55,026 nucleotides of DNA from a virus: positions 1-55,026 of IMG/VR virus record IMGVR_UViG_3300049217_000152; one strand, 5' to 3'. This document shows, piece by piece, positions 14,624 through 22,299 of the stretch. Positions within the stretch are counted from its first letter, which is position 1. Each line of letters starts with the position of its first letter. The position numbers were made by a program, and so were the translations under genes. The notes under the pieces were generated by a model that saw nothing but the letters and a program-made list of their open reading frames with translations, ran no database searches and had not been told where the DNA came from.

Positions 14624-15530
14624 TATCAACTGGGATAGTTATCCAGATTTTCCACTTTGGGACAATGACGATGTAGAAGTAATCAGGCAAAATACGCCTG
14701 CCGTCAAAGAGAAAATGTACTCTAATCTGGATCCCTTAGACAACACTCTATTGGGCAAGGGCGTTCCTAATTTCGTTCTAGATCCTGGCTCTGTCAAGAA
14801 CTTTCCTCCATTGGCCACTCCTGAACAGTTAGAAGCTATGCAGAGATACTATATGGGAGAACAAATGGTTAGACCTCCTATCGTCCGAGAAATCCCTGAT
14901 ATGTCGGCAGGTTCTCAAAGTGTGTTCTTTGAGGGAGCTGGTATCAAGAAAGGTTTTGATAGAGAGGCTGCCTGGATTCAGACTCATTCCGGTCGCCGTT
15001 TCTGCCCTACCAGCCCTAACCCAAAGGCTATCGTCATTCAGGACGTAGCCCACGCCCTTGCCATGCAGTGCCGCTTCTCAGGCCATTGTAGGAAGTTCTA
15101 TTCGGTCGCTCAGCACTCTGTCTTGGTTAGCCACATCTGCGACTCTCAGGACGCCTTGTGGGGCCTGCTGCACGATGCCTCCGAGGCTTATCTAGTAGAC
15201 GTCCCTAGACCCCTCAAAAGGTCGGGTAAGCTCCAGGGATACATAGAGTTTGAGGCTAAAATGCAAGAGGCCGTATGTCGCAGGTTTGGATTGCCCTTGA
15301 AAGAGCCTCCTTCTGTCAAGAGGGCAGATCAGGCCTTATTAGCTACTGAGGCTAGGGACCTTATGTCTCCCCTGCATCCTGATTGGGATTGGCCAATAGA
15401 GCCTTTACCCTTCTTGATCGAGCCTTGGGAACATCAAAGGGCAAAAGATATGTTTATGAAGCGTTTCTTTGAGCTGACAGGTTCTCCTCATGGATATGAG
15501 CATTATCTCCACTATAAGGATCAGCTCTGA
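14547..15530 (+). CDS. HD-domain phosphohydrolase (YfbR-like)
   Basis: A 327-residue protein. A poorly conserved acidic N-terminal extension (about 1-140) precedes an HD domain. IQTHSGRRFCPTSPN, IQDVAHALAMQCRFSGH, FYSVAQHSVLVSH and LLHDASEAYLVDVPRPLK carry the metal-binding His and His-Asp residues. The family hydrolyses 5'-deoxynucleotides. The start at 14547 overlaps the dUTPase gene by 77 nt; ATGs at 14559 or further in are possible because the first part is not conserved. Probably works in the same nucleotide-pool pathway. Confidence 0.85.
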   Translation: MKNTMFSAKKETPPVEPEASDLPEDDINWDSYPDFPLWDNDDVEVIRQNTPAVKEKMYSNLDPLDNTLLGKGVPNFVLDPGSVKNFPPLATPEQLEAMQRYYMGEQMVRPPIVREIPDMSAGSQSVFFEGAGIKKGFDREAAWIQTHSGRRFCPTSPNPKAIVIQDVAHALAMQCRFSGHCRKFYSVAQHSVLVSHICDSQDALWGLLHDASEAYLVDVPRPLKRSGKLQGYIEFEAKMQEAVCRRFGLPLKEPPSVKRADQALLATEARDLMSPLHPDWDWPIEPLPFLIEPWEHQRAKDMFMKRFFELTGSPHGYEHYLHYKDQL

Positions 15531-15542
15531 TATAGATACAAT

Positions 15543-15896
15543 ATGCCACCAGAAACCAAACAGACAGAAGAAAAGCTAAGCAAAGAAGAAGTTGCCAAAA
15601 GGGAAGCTCTCAAAAAAGAAGCTGCTGCCAAAAAGGCCAAGAAAGAGGCGGAAGAGAAAGCCAAGCTGCCGCCCCCTAAGTTCTATTTTGATGTCAAGGT
15701 AGAATGTATGTTGCCGGCTACCCTCACCTATCGTGTCTTGGCGGAAGATGCTAGACAGGCTGCCGAATTGATCAAAGGTCAATCGCCTACTCAGGTCAAA
15801 CATAAATTGATTGGCAGAAAAGAAATCAAGCTGACCGTTTATGATGCCGGTAGCTCGATGATCAAATGGATGCAAAATTTATTTGGTGGCAGATAA
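15543..15896 (+). CDS. coiled-coil small protein
   Basis: A 117-residue protein. The first 45 residues are a Lys/Glu/Ala-rich helix (KREALKKEAAAKKAKKEAEE). The rest is a compact domain, FYFDVKVECMLPATLTYRVL to the C-terminus, with no known match. A GATATA element lies at 15529-15534, 9 nt before the ATG. The stop overlaps the start of the SET protein (TAATG), implying coupling. Function unknown. Confidence 0.7.
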   Translation: MPPETKQTEEKLSKEEVAKREALKKEAAAKKAKKEAEEKAKLPPPKFYFDVKVECMLPATLTYRVLAEDARQAAELIKGQSPTQVKHKLIGRKEIKLTVYDAGSSMIKWMQNLFGGR

Positions 15897-16387
15897 TGTA
15901 TACCCAGTATCTCACTGTCAAGTCTACCAAGAATGGTCAGGGAGTTTTTACTTCCATTAGAATACCAGCCGGAGTTCCTGTCATGGAAATTACGGGCCCG
16001 CTTCTACAAGGAGATCCGCCCGCAGATGCTGACTACTCGGCTTATTTACAAGTGGGCGCCAATTCCTTTCTTGGCCTTTCCGGTGGCATAGATGATGCAG
16101 TGGGTCATAGCTGTGATCCTAATTGTCTAATGCAAGTGGTAGGTAATAGAGCCATCTTGTATTCCTTGTATGTGATCCCGCCAGGTGGTGAGATCAACTT
16201 TGATTACTCTACTACTTCGACTGATAGCCCGGAAACTTGGCAGATGCATTGTAAGTGTGGCTCCAACAAGTGCAGAAAACTGATTAGTGGTTTTAGCCAT
16301 TTGGAATTCGTGCTACAAGAACGCTACAGGCGTAATGGTATGGTGCCACTCTTTATCACTCACCCCGGACTTATCCAAAAAGTGTAA
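15896..16387 (+). CDS. SET-domain protein (putative protein lysine methyltransferase)
   Basis: A 163-residue compact SET domain with a post-SET zinc motif. GQGVFTSIRIPAGVPVME (about 14-31) matches the SET N-terminal part. HSCDPN (71-76) is the cofactor-binding NHSCxPN-type motif, EINFDY (99-104) the ELxFDY motif with the catalytic Tyr, and CKCGSNKC (119-126) the post-SET cysteines. The enzyme would transfer methyl groups from S-adenosylmethionine to protein lysines. The start is fixed by the TAATG overlap. The substrate (host ribosomal, DNA-binding or phage protein) is unknown. Confidence 0.85.
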   Translation: MYTQYLTVKSTKNGQGVFTSIRIPAGVPVMEITGPLLQGDPPADADYSAYLQVGANSFLGLSGGIDDAVGHSCDPNCLMQVVGNRAILYSLYVIPPGGEINFDYSTTSTDSPETWQMHCKCGSNKCRKLISGFSHLEFVLQERYRRNGMVPLFITHPGLIQKV

Positions 16388-16390
16388 GCT

Positions 16391-16786
16391 ATGCACACGA
16401 AAAACTTTTTAGTCGATCTATCTAATTGGGACGAGGTCAAAGAATGCTTGATCCGTGATGGAGCGGTTATAGCTATGGGTGCCTTGCATTTTACACTGCG
16501 GGTAATGTTTAGGTTCACCACTAAACAGGAAGACAAAGATTTCATAGCCAAATTCGGCTTTCGGAAGATCAAAACCAAGACACATCACATTAGAGTTTTT
16601 CACGATGATCAACATACAGAACCATTGGTTATAGTGAAGCCCAGAGGTTTCTTGAAGATGTGGCAAGCAATGGAGAGAATGGATATGCCAGAATTTGTGG
16701 CAGAAGAAATATTCGACCCAGATTGTTCAAGAGAGAAAAGAAAACACTTGTTAGGCAAAGCAATTAGCTTGAAAGCCTTTTGGTAA
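16391..16786 (+). CDS. unknown protein with LKAFW tag
   Basis: A 131-residue basic protein with no recognised domain. It has beta-strand-like segments (LHFTLRVMFRF, KTHHIRVFHDD) and a charged C-terminal helix ending LGKAISLKAFW, the Trp form of the tag. It is the first of three LKAFW proteins on the plus strand. It starts just after the SET gene. Function unknown. Confidence 0.75.
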   Translation: MHTKNFLVDLSNWDEVKECLIRDGAVIAMGALHFTLRVMFRFTTKQEDKDFIAKFGFRKIKTKTHHIRVFHDDQHTEPLVIVKPRGFLKMWQAMERMDMPEFVAEEIFDPDCSREKRKHLLGKAISLKAFW

Positions 16787-16799
16787 GAAGCGAGGAAGA

Positions 16800-17468
16800 A
16801 TGTCAGGACTACATTATTACGTCATAGATACGGAAACAACCGGATTGAAATCTGGATACCACGAAATGACCGAAATCGGAATAATAAGGTGTGTAGATAG
16901 AGTTCAGCTCTGGAGGCAGATCAAGTGTGTTTATCCTGAAAGAGCCAACTTCGATGCTCTGGCCATCACCAAGAAAACGATGAGCGATCTAGAGCGAGGC
17001 TATGAGGGAGCGGCGGTAGTAGCGGAGTCCGAGAAGTTCTTTGCGGAAGATGGTTTGACGCCAGCTCACCGTTGCATCGTAGCTCACAACGCCCCTTTTG
17101 ATAGGAAGTTTTTACATGCCCTATGGGAGTCCTGTGGCAAAGAGTTCCCTGCTCATTTGTGGCTGGACACCATGTCATTGACTCGTCAGTTTCTCAAAGA
17201 GACTGGCATAGAGGCTGACCACAAAGCTAAAGGCTTGAAGAAGCCGCCCGTCAATTTGCACGCCGCCTGTGATTGGGTGGGTGTCAAGAAGATCTCCGAG
17301 GCTCACAATGCCAAGGTGGATAGTAGAAACACCTACTTGCTTCACCGTCAATTGGTAGAAGAAAAGAAGGTAGACTATTTGCCTTTTATCAAGACAGCCG
17401 CTCATATCGTGGCACCTCCGCCACCCGATGATGACGAGGGCTTGGACATGTCATTGTTAGATATATGA
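16800..17468 (+). CDS. DEDDh 3'-5' exonuclease (DnaQ/RNase T-like)
   Basis: A 222-residue exonuclease. Exo I is DTETTG at residues 10-15, Exo II HNAPFDRKFL at about 97-106, and Exo III the HNAKVD/TYLL segment near 163, supplying the acidic metal ligands and the histidine. An insert with FAEDGLTPAHRC is shared with the second exonuclease at 26439-27059 (LAEDGLPAEKRV), so the two are paralogues. The Pro/Asp-rich tail is flexible. It may proofread or process DNA or RNA. The start follows GAGGAAGA, and its stop overlaps the next start (ATGA). Confidence 0.9.
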   Translation: MSGLHYYVIDTETTGLKSGYHEMTEIGIIRCVDRVQLWRQIKCVYPERANFDALAITKKTMSDLERGYEGAAVVAESEKFFAEDGLTPAHRCIVAHNAPFDRKFLHALWESCGKEFPAHLWLDTMSLTRQFLKETGIEADHKAKGLKKPPVNLHAACDWVGVKKISEAHNAKVDSRNTYLLHRQLVEEKKVDYLPFIKTAAHIVAPPPPDDDEGLDMSLLDI

Positions 17469-18130
17469 AGAGTCCCAGTATCGAAAGGTTCCACGCCAAG
17501 ATAGAGAAGCAGATCCGATTAGTGGAGTCTTATACTGAATTAGAGGGACTGGTTTTTATCATCAAGATCTGTCGTCTCAAACCTTACGATTATGTCTTTG
17601 GCAAGAGGGAAACCTCAGCATCTTTGCATCGTTGGTGGTTTGATGAGTTTGGCAATTCCTTGGTCATCAAGGGTAAGCAAGTGTCTATTATCTACAATGA
17701 TCTCCGTCTAGATCGCAAAGAGATTATTGGGACTGATCTGTATGCTGGCCTAACAATGGATCGTATCGCTAAGATGAGTGAGTTGGCTCATCTTATAGCT
17801 GGCAAAGACGATGACTTACACCAGGATTGCTTCCTGCTGTCTTTCTTAGGGTTGGATAAGCATTTACGTTCCTACCTGTATTTGTATGGGGAGTGGCAGC
17901 AAGTATCGCCTTTGTTGATGGGGATCCATAACTTGGAAGCTCTAGCTAATAGCACAACTGTCAAGCACTACCGTCAATTGGCAAATAAAGAAAATTCGGT
18001 TTTGCCTTGCATTTCCACTCAGGCGTGGCTATCTTACTTACCCGCCAGTGTGGATTTTCTCACATTGTTAGACAAACAGTTTGATACTGTTTTACCCATT
18101 TTTAACCATAAGGAACACAACATTGAGTAA
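17465..18130 (+). CDS. unknown 221-residue protein
   Basis: No family recognised. The protein is mostly helical in appearance, with a basic N-terminus and a hydrophobic central part (FLLSFLGLDKHLRSYLYLYG). It is translationally coupled to the exonuclease (ATGA) and followed immediately by the IF-1 gene, whose RBS lies inside its last codons. The operon position suggests a nucleic-acid or translation role, but nothing in the sequence proves it. Confidence 0.65.
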   Translation: MKSPSIERFHAKIEKQIRLVESYTELEGLVFIIKICRLKPYDYVFGKRETSASLHRWWFDEFGNSLVIKGKQVSIIYNDLRLDRKEIIGTDLYAGLTMDRIAKMSELAHLIAGKDDDLHQDCFLLSFLGLDKHLRSYLYLYGEWQQVSPLLMGIHNLEALANSTTVKHYRQLANKENSVLPCISTQAWLSYLPASVDFLTLLDKQFDTVLPIFNHKEHNIE

Positions 18131-18344
18131 TAGAGACAGATTAGAGTTAGAAGGAACCGTTATCGATTCCAATAAGGGCAAGTTCAAGGTGAAGGTCAAC
18201 GAAAACCACACCGTCCTTTGCACGCTCAGCGGCAAAATCAGAACTAATTCGGTGCGTATTTTACTTGGCGATTTCGTAAAGATCGAAGTAAGCGAATACG
18301 ATTTATCGCAAGGTAGAATTGTATATCGTATTAAGGGCATGTAA
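18123..18344 (+). CDS. infA: translation initiation factor IF-1 homologue
   Basis: A 73-residue S1/OB-fold protein, almost exactly the length of bacterial IF-1. LELEGTVIDSNKGKFKVKV, LSGKIRTNSVRILLGDFV and SEYDLSQGRIVYR follow the bacterial protein closely, including the SGKxRxNxxRIxxGD and YDLxxGRIxxR blocks. IF-1 occupies the ribosomal A site during initiation. The start is a TTG at 18123, with AAGGAA at 18110-18115 (7 nt spacing); no ATG is available at the conserved N-terminus. A hairpin-prone GGGC...GCCC follows the stop. A phage IF-1 is unusual and suggests control of initiation. Confidence 0.93.
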   Translation: MSNRDRLELEGTVIDSNKGKFKVKVNENHTVLCTLSGKIRTNSVRILLGDFVKIEVSEYDLSQGRIVYRIKGM

Positions 18345-18357
18345 GCGCCCTTTCGGT

Positions 18358-18390
18358 GATATAGATTGGGCGGTTTGACTACGTTAGGAG
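18358..18390 (+). promoter_or_regulatory. GATATA element and RBS of the IMPDH-like gene
   Basis: GTGATATAGATTGG lies 36-41 nt before the preferred ATG at 18399, and AGGAG at 18386-18390 is the RBS that decides this start over the GTG-free upstream frame opening at 18366. The GATATA box resembles others in the window and may be a -10 element. Confidence 0.4.
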
Positions 18391-18398
18391 AGATCCGA

Positions 18399-19466
18399 AT
18401 GATGATACTCGAAGGCTTGACGTTTGATGATGTGCTATTGGTTCCGCAACATTCTGATGTAAAAAGTCGCTCTACTGATGTAGACATCTCCGTCAATTTC
18501 GGCGCTTGCCATTTCGAGCACCCTATTATCCCAGCCAATATGAAAACGGTGACAGGCAAAGAAATGGCGCTGCACATCATCAAAAGTGGTGGCTTAGCTA
18601 TTCTACACCGCTTTATGGATATCCCAGAGCAATTGCATATTTCTGGAAAGATCATTGATGACCACGGCAATGAGCAGTTTGCTGTTTCCGTAGGTGTCAA
18701 ACCCTCTGATAGGGAGATGCTATTAGCCTTCTACAAAACCGGCATCCGAATGGTTTGCGTGGATGTGGCTCACGGGGATTCCGAGTTGTGTGTAGATATG
18801 GTGTCTTGGATTAGGGCTACCAAACCAGATATGTTCATCATTGCTGGCAACGTAGCCACTGGTGAGGGAGCTAAGAGATTGTGGATAGCTGGCGCCGATG
18901 CTGTCAAAGTGGGCGTTGGCCCAGGCTCTCTCTGCACTACCAGAATAGAAACTGGTAATGGCGTGCCACAACTGACCGCTTTGATGCAAGTCTTCCACAC
19001 CAAGAACGAACTGCTCAATCTCAATCGTATGTATGTAGAGCCGCCCAACTTTGAGCGAAAACACCCACAGTTGAGAGATAAACTTTACATCATCGCAGAT
19101 GGCGGCATCAAAGCGGCCGGTGATATTGTCAAGGCCCTGTGCTTTGCGGATATGGTGATGATTGGTAATCTCTTTGCTGGTTGTGAGGAAACTCCCAGTG
19201 AGAAGATGATTATGGATGGCGTCACCTACAAAAAGTATGTGGGCAGCTCTACTCATAAAGCCAATCATATCGAGGGGATAGCCGCCCTAGTTCCTTACAG
19301 CGGCAGCTATCGGCAAGTCATTACCAAACTGTTGGAAGGTTTACGCTCTGGCTGTTCCTACCAAGGGGCTCATACACTCAAAGAGCTGCAAGAGAATCCG
19401 ATCTTCGTCAAGATTACTAATGCGGGACTCAAAGAGTCTCATCCACACGATGTAGTGATAACATAA
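18399..19466 (+). CDS. IMP dehydrogenase/GMP reductase family enzyme
   Basis: A 355-residue TIM-barrel enzyme starting [17 protein letters not shown] after a good RBS. The catalytic loop [18 protein letters not shown] carries the nucleophilic Cys at about residue 179. [17 protein letters not shown] is the phosphate-binding part. The end, [17 protein letters not shown], is IMPDH-like, whereas the preceding [15 protein letters not shown] recalls GMP reductase. The regulatory CBS pair is absent and the flap is short. It may oxidise IMP to XMP for guanine nucleotides or reduce GMP. The gene lies next to thyX and dut in a nucleotide-pool cluster. Confidence 0.88.
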   Translation: MMILEGLTFDDVLLVPQHSDVKSRSTDVDISVNFGACHFEHPIIPANMKTVTGKEMALHIIKSGGLAILHRFMDIPEQLHISGKIIDDHGNEQFAVSVGVKPSDREMLLAFYKTGIRMVCVDVAHGDSELCVDMVSWIRATKPDMFIIAGNVATGEGAKRLWIAGADAVKVGVGPGSLCTTRIETGNGVPQLTALMQVFHTKNELLNLNRMYVEPPNFERKHPQLRDKLYIIADGGIKAAGDIVKALCFADMVMIGNLFAGCEETPSEKMIMDGVTYKKYVGSSTHKANHIEGIAALVPYSGSYRQVITKLLEGLRSGCSYQGAHTLKELQENPIFVKITNAGLKESHPHDVVIT

Positions 19467-19474
19467 GGTGAACT

Positions 19475-20131
19475 ATGGAAGAGAAACACAAGAATAGAGT
19501 AGAGCTAATAGGCGTCTATGGCTCTGATGAAACGCATGCCCTGTCCGCTTGGACTTCAACATCTAGAGATTTAGATGATGAGAAACGTGGTAGAATGGGC
19601 AAACTGCTAACTATGCTAGCAGAAAATCACCATGAAACCCCGTTCGAAAAGAGTTCGCAGCATTTTCTGGTAACAACAGAGATAAACACCCACTACCAAA
19701 TTCTCAAACATCGCATAGGTGTATCAGTCAATGCGGAATCAGCCCGCTACAAAGAGTTGAAAGATGATAAGTTTTACATACCAAATGATTGGCCCCAAGA
19801 TGAACAAACATTGCTAATAATACACTGTGAGGAATCTATTCGCAAGTATCACGAATGTTTGACTCGTTTGGTCAAAGCCGGAGTTTCCAAAAAACGAGCC
19901 AAAGAGAGTGCTCGTTTTTATTTACCGCAGGCCAACCAGATCACGGCCGATATTATGTTCAATTTTAGATCCTTTATGCATTTTGTCGGGCTGCGCAACA
20001 ACGAGCACGCACAAAAAGAGATTCGTGATATATCTCGACAGATGCTGGAAAAAATTGAGCAGACGAAACAGTTTTCATTATCACTGAATGCCTTCGGCTG
20101 GACCGAAGAAAAAATATATGGGCCCCGATAA
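19475..20131 (+). CDS. thyX: flavin-dependent thymidylate synthase ThyX
   Basis: A 218-residue ThyX, making dTMP from dUMP with FAD and methylene-tetrahydrofolate. The signature RHRxxSxNxxSxRY appears as KHRIGVSVNAESARY (about 78-92), with Lys for the first Arg. ENHHETPFEK (about 50-59) and MHFVGLRNNEHAQKEIR (near 170-185) are the other conserved blocks. An RBS-like AAGGTGA precedes the ATG. The 3' end overlaps the next gene, a GIY-YIG endonuclease. It acts downstream of dUTPase. Confidence 0.95.
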   Translation: MEEKHKNRVELIGVYGSDETHALSAWTSTSRDLDDEKRGRMGKLLTMLAENHHETPFEKSSQHFLVTTEINTHYQILKHRIGVSVNAESARYKELKDDKFYIPNDWPQDEQTLLIIHCEESIRKYHECLTRLVKAGVSKKRAKESARFYLPQANQITADIMFNFRSFMHFVGLRNNEHAQKEIRDISRQMLEKIEQTKQFSLSLNAFGWTEEKIYGPR

Positions 20132-20858
20132 TATTTACTATACCTATCACCTTGTTGATCCTAAAACAAACGAGGCCTTCTACGTTGGTAAAGGTAAAGG
20201 ACAGCGCGCCTATATTCATTTAACGAGAGCATTGCATTGGCATGAAACCGGACTATCGGTACCAGGCGCCAATTTTCATCTTTACAATAAGCTCCTAAAG
20301 CTTCAGCGCAATGGACTAGAGCCCATTTACGTTTTTGTTCTCGAAAACGTTTCAGAGAAAGAGGCGTTAGCACGAGAAATGGAAGATATCCAAAAGATAG
20401 GAATAGATAAGTTATGCAACCTTACCTATGGTGGTGAGGGAGAAACCAGATCGCCTGAAATCTTGAAGAAGATCTCAAAATCTCTCAGAGAATTTTGGGA
20501 CTCTGAAGATGGCACACAGATGCGTCAAAAGTTTTCGGAAAATAGAACCGGTGAGAAAAACCCCAGATGGGGCACTATTGAAGACGATGAGCATAAGATG
20601 AATCGTATGGCGCCAATGCTATCACGGCCTCGATGGAATGTAGGATTGAAGGGCGACCCACGCTCTAAAGGTCATCCCAAAGGAAGCTTACCACACAACG
20701 CTCTTATGTGCCGCTTGATAAACGAAGATGGAAGAATTGTGGAAGCGAACTCTCTCAAAAAGTTGTCTGAGCTATCCGGCGTCCCACTAATGTCAATTAG
20801 TAGAATAAGGGCTGGTAAGAAAAACAAGAAAGGGTGGCGTCTTGAAACTATCGAGTAA
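20118..20858 (+). CDS. GIY-YIG homing endonuclease
   Basis: About 246 residues from the ATG at 20118, inside the end of thyX; the frame is open further upstream but the nuclease domain begins here. The domain uses YYTYHLVDPKTNEAFYVGKGKGQRAYIH, the YVGKGKGxRaxxH subtype distinct from the other GIY-YIG genes in the window. A NUMOD-like part (GEKNPRWG) and a C-terminal helix-turn-helix (SLKKLSELSGVPLMSISRI) follow. Placement at the 3' end of thyX fits a homing site in that gene. Confidence 0.9.
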   Translation: MGPDNIYYTYHLVDPKTNEAFYVGKGKGQRAYIHLTRALHWHETGLSVPGANFHLYNKLLKLQRNGLEPIYVFVLENVSEKEALAREMEDIQKIGIDKLCNLTYGGEGETRSPEILKKISKSLREFWDSEDGTQMRQKFSENRTGEKNPRWGTIEDDEHKMNRMAPMLSRPRWNVGLKGDPRSKGHPKGSLPHNALMCRLINEDGRIVEANSLKKLSELSGVPLMSISRIRAGKKNKKGWRLETIE

Positions 20859-20866
20859 GAGGATCT

Positions 20867-21205
20867 ATGGCACGCCGTAAAAAACCAGCAAGGAGAGTTC
20901 ACTTGAAAGCTGCACCACGCATTTTCATCAAATCACCCACAACCATCATGACGATAAACTACAACGCTATCATCATTGATGGGCCGGTTAGTGATGCGGC
21001 CGTAGATTTTGTCCGCTATCTTTTTGACGAGCAAAGAAGTTGGGCCTCTATAAATCAAGAACGAATAGATATGATGTCTCTTCATATCCACAACAACAAT
21101 GGTAGGTATCACTTCACTGTTGATCAGAATGTGAGATTGCCAGAAAACTGGAACGAGTTCGTTTCCATCGTGCAGAGGATTTGCCAACTGAAAGCCTTCT
21201 GGTAA
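20867..21205 (+). CDS. unknown protein with LKAFW tag
   Basis: A 112-residue protein with a strongly basic N-terminus (MARRKKPARRVHLKAAPR) that could contact nucleic acid. The body shows beta/alpha alternation with no known match. The C-terminus IVQRICQLKAFW is the tag. GAGGATCT upstream of the ATG is the RBS. The stop overlaps the next start as TAATG, and the next protein also ends LKAFW, so the two are coupled. Confidence 0.75.
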   Translation: MARRKKPARRVHLKAAPRIFIKSPTTIMTINYNAIIIDGPVSDAAVDFVRYLFDEQRSWASINQERIDMMSLHIHNNNGRYHFTVDQNVRLPENWNEFVSIVQRICQLKAFW

Positions 21206-21660
21206 TGAGCCACTTCATTCCGGTCTACGATGTATTTCTGGCGCCACACGAAGTGTCTCGCTTCTACGCAACAGACGATGGGTCGTTCTGCTCCGTTTCA
21301 AACATAGAAAAGCCGCTTATTCATATACCCGACTCTATCTGGAATGCTGCCACCAAAGGTTGGGATAAAGGACAGTATCGCGATTACAAAGATGTCATTG
21401 CGGTTCCTACCTGGGGAGCTAAAAAAGAAGATCTAGATGAACACCTACCTCCTAATATTGTTGGCTGTGCTCAATCAGCCTATGGGATATCGGAGGGACG
21501 CAAATTTGCGGTCTTTGTTGTTCAAAAAGAATTGCCTCATGGTCTGGTAGAAATCGGCATCTTCAGTCCAGGTAATGACCGAGGTTATTTGAGCCACTAT
21601 CCCCACAGCAAGTGGGAGAACTACATCAATAGGTATATGGGCCTGAAAGCCTTCTGGTAA
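21205..21660 (+). CDS. unknown protein with LKAFW tag
   Basis: A 151-residue protein starting MSHFIPVYDVFLAPHEV at the TAATG overlap; the frame is open upstream to 21181, inside the previous gene. No domain recognised. The C-terminus ENYINRYMGLKAFW matches the tag of its neighbour, although the bodies are unrelated. It is convergent with the next gene, with 3 bp between the stops. Confidence 0.75.
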   Translation: MSHFIPVYDVFLAPHEVSRFYATDDGSFCSVSNIEKPLIHIPDSIWNAATKGWDKGQYRDYKDVIAVPTWGAKKEDLDEHLPPNIVGCAQSAYGISEGRKFAVFVVQKELPHGLVEIGIFSPGNDRGYLSHYPHSKWENYINRYMGLKAFW

Positions 21661-21663
21661 GCC

Positions 21664-22119
21664 CTATTTGTAAGAGGGATACTGGCGACAGTTCCAGCAG
21701 ATCAGGGTATCATTCTCCTGATTAGGCTCGGCAAAGGGACAGAAATCGTTGCACTTGGAGCACTTCATTCCATCCAGCTCGTGCACATTGGCGACCATAT
21801 TTTCTTGAATGTGGATGACGTTCTCATCCAGAAACTTGAGATCTATTCGCAATCTCTTGCAAACGTATTTGTCCGCTACTATGGAATCCTTGAGGGAATA
21901 GTATTGCGGAACGTATAAGTAATAGCCGTGATCATCTCGGCAGACAATCTCGAAGGTCTTGATCTCATCATAGTTTTTGTAAGGGCTGACTATGGTGGCC
22001 GACTTCACACGTACGTCAACCCTGTCGCCTGGGTGAAGTCGAGTCATATCCTTATGCGGTAATATGACGACTTCATCGCCCCAGCTAACATAAGGGCCAG
22101 TATTTATGATGCGTAGCAC
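21664..22119 (-). CDS. zinc-ribbon protein (YYLYVPxYY family)
   Basis: A 151-residue protein with a GTG start. Residues 1-55 contain DRVDVRVKSATIVSPYK, possibly a small barrel. A conserved stretch follows: HGYYLYVPQYYSLKD, YVCKRLRIDLKFLDENVIHI. A C-terminal ribbon uses CSKCNDFC and CWNCRQ. The second half is duplicated in the gene at 22996-23268. No tag. Function unknown. Confidence 0.75.
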   Translation of the reverse strand: MLRIINTGPYVSWGDEVVILPHKDMTRLHPGDRVDVRVKSATIVSPYKNYDEIKTFEIVCRDDHGYYLYVPQYYSLKDSIVADKYVCKRLRIDLKFLDENVIHIQENMVANVHELDGMKCSKCNDFCPFAEPNQENDTLICWNCRQYPSYK

Positions 22120-22155
22120 TTACGTTAGGACTGTGGTTGGGTCTGGCCGTTCACG

Positions 22156-22299
22156 GTGGAGTTCAATCCAAAAACGAAGTGCGAATATTCTGCTGCCGCC
22201 ATTCCGTGTTCACGAGGTCAGAAGGTGGACATAGAGCAGTTTCGAGCGGCCCTAGAAGCAGAGCTGGACAAGCTACGAATGCTTATTCCATTTTCGTGA
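22156..22299 (+). CDS. short frame ending in an FS-type tag, probably 5'-truncated
   Basis: A short plus-strand frame of 47 codons from a GTG at 22156, open upstream to a stop at about 22126. It reads VEFNPKTKCEYSAAA, then VDIEQFRAALEAELDKL, and ends RMLIPFS. The end is the shared C-terminal peptide, here after an amphipathic helix. No N-terminal zinc motif remains, and there is no good RBS. It overlaps the convergent M23 stop by 17 nt. Best read as the surviving 3' end of a tagged gene; it may be translated from the GTG. Confidence 0.45.
   Translation: MEFNPKTKCEYSAAAIPCSRGQKVDIEQFRAALEAELDKLRMLIPFS

Noticed and set aside
18333-18354. terminator after IF-1
   Set aside because: AAGGGC and GCCCTT can pair, but the stop codon lies in the loop and no U-tract follows, so it is at most a weak hairpin.
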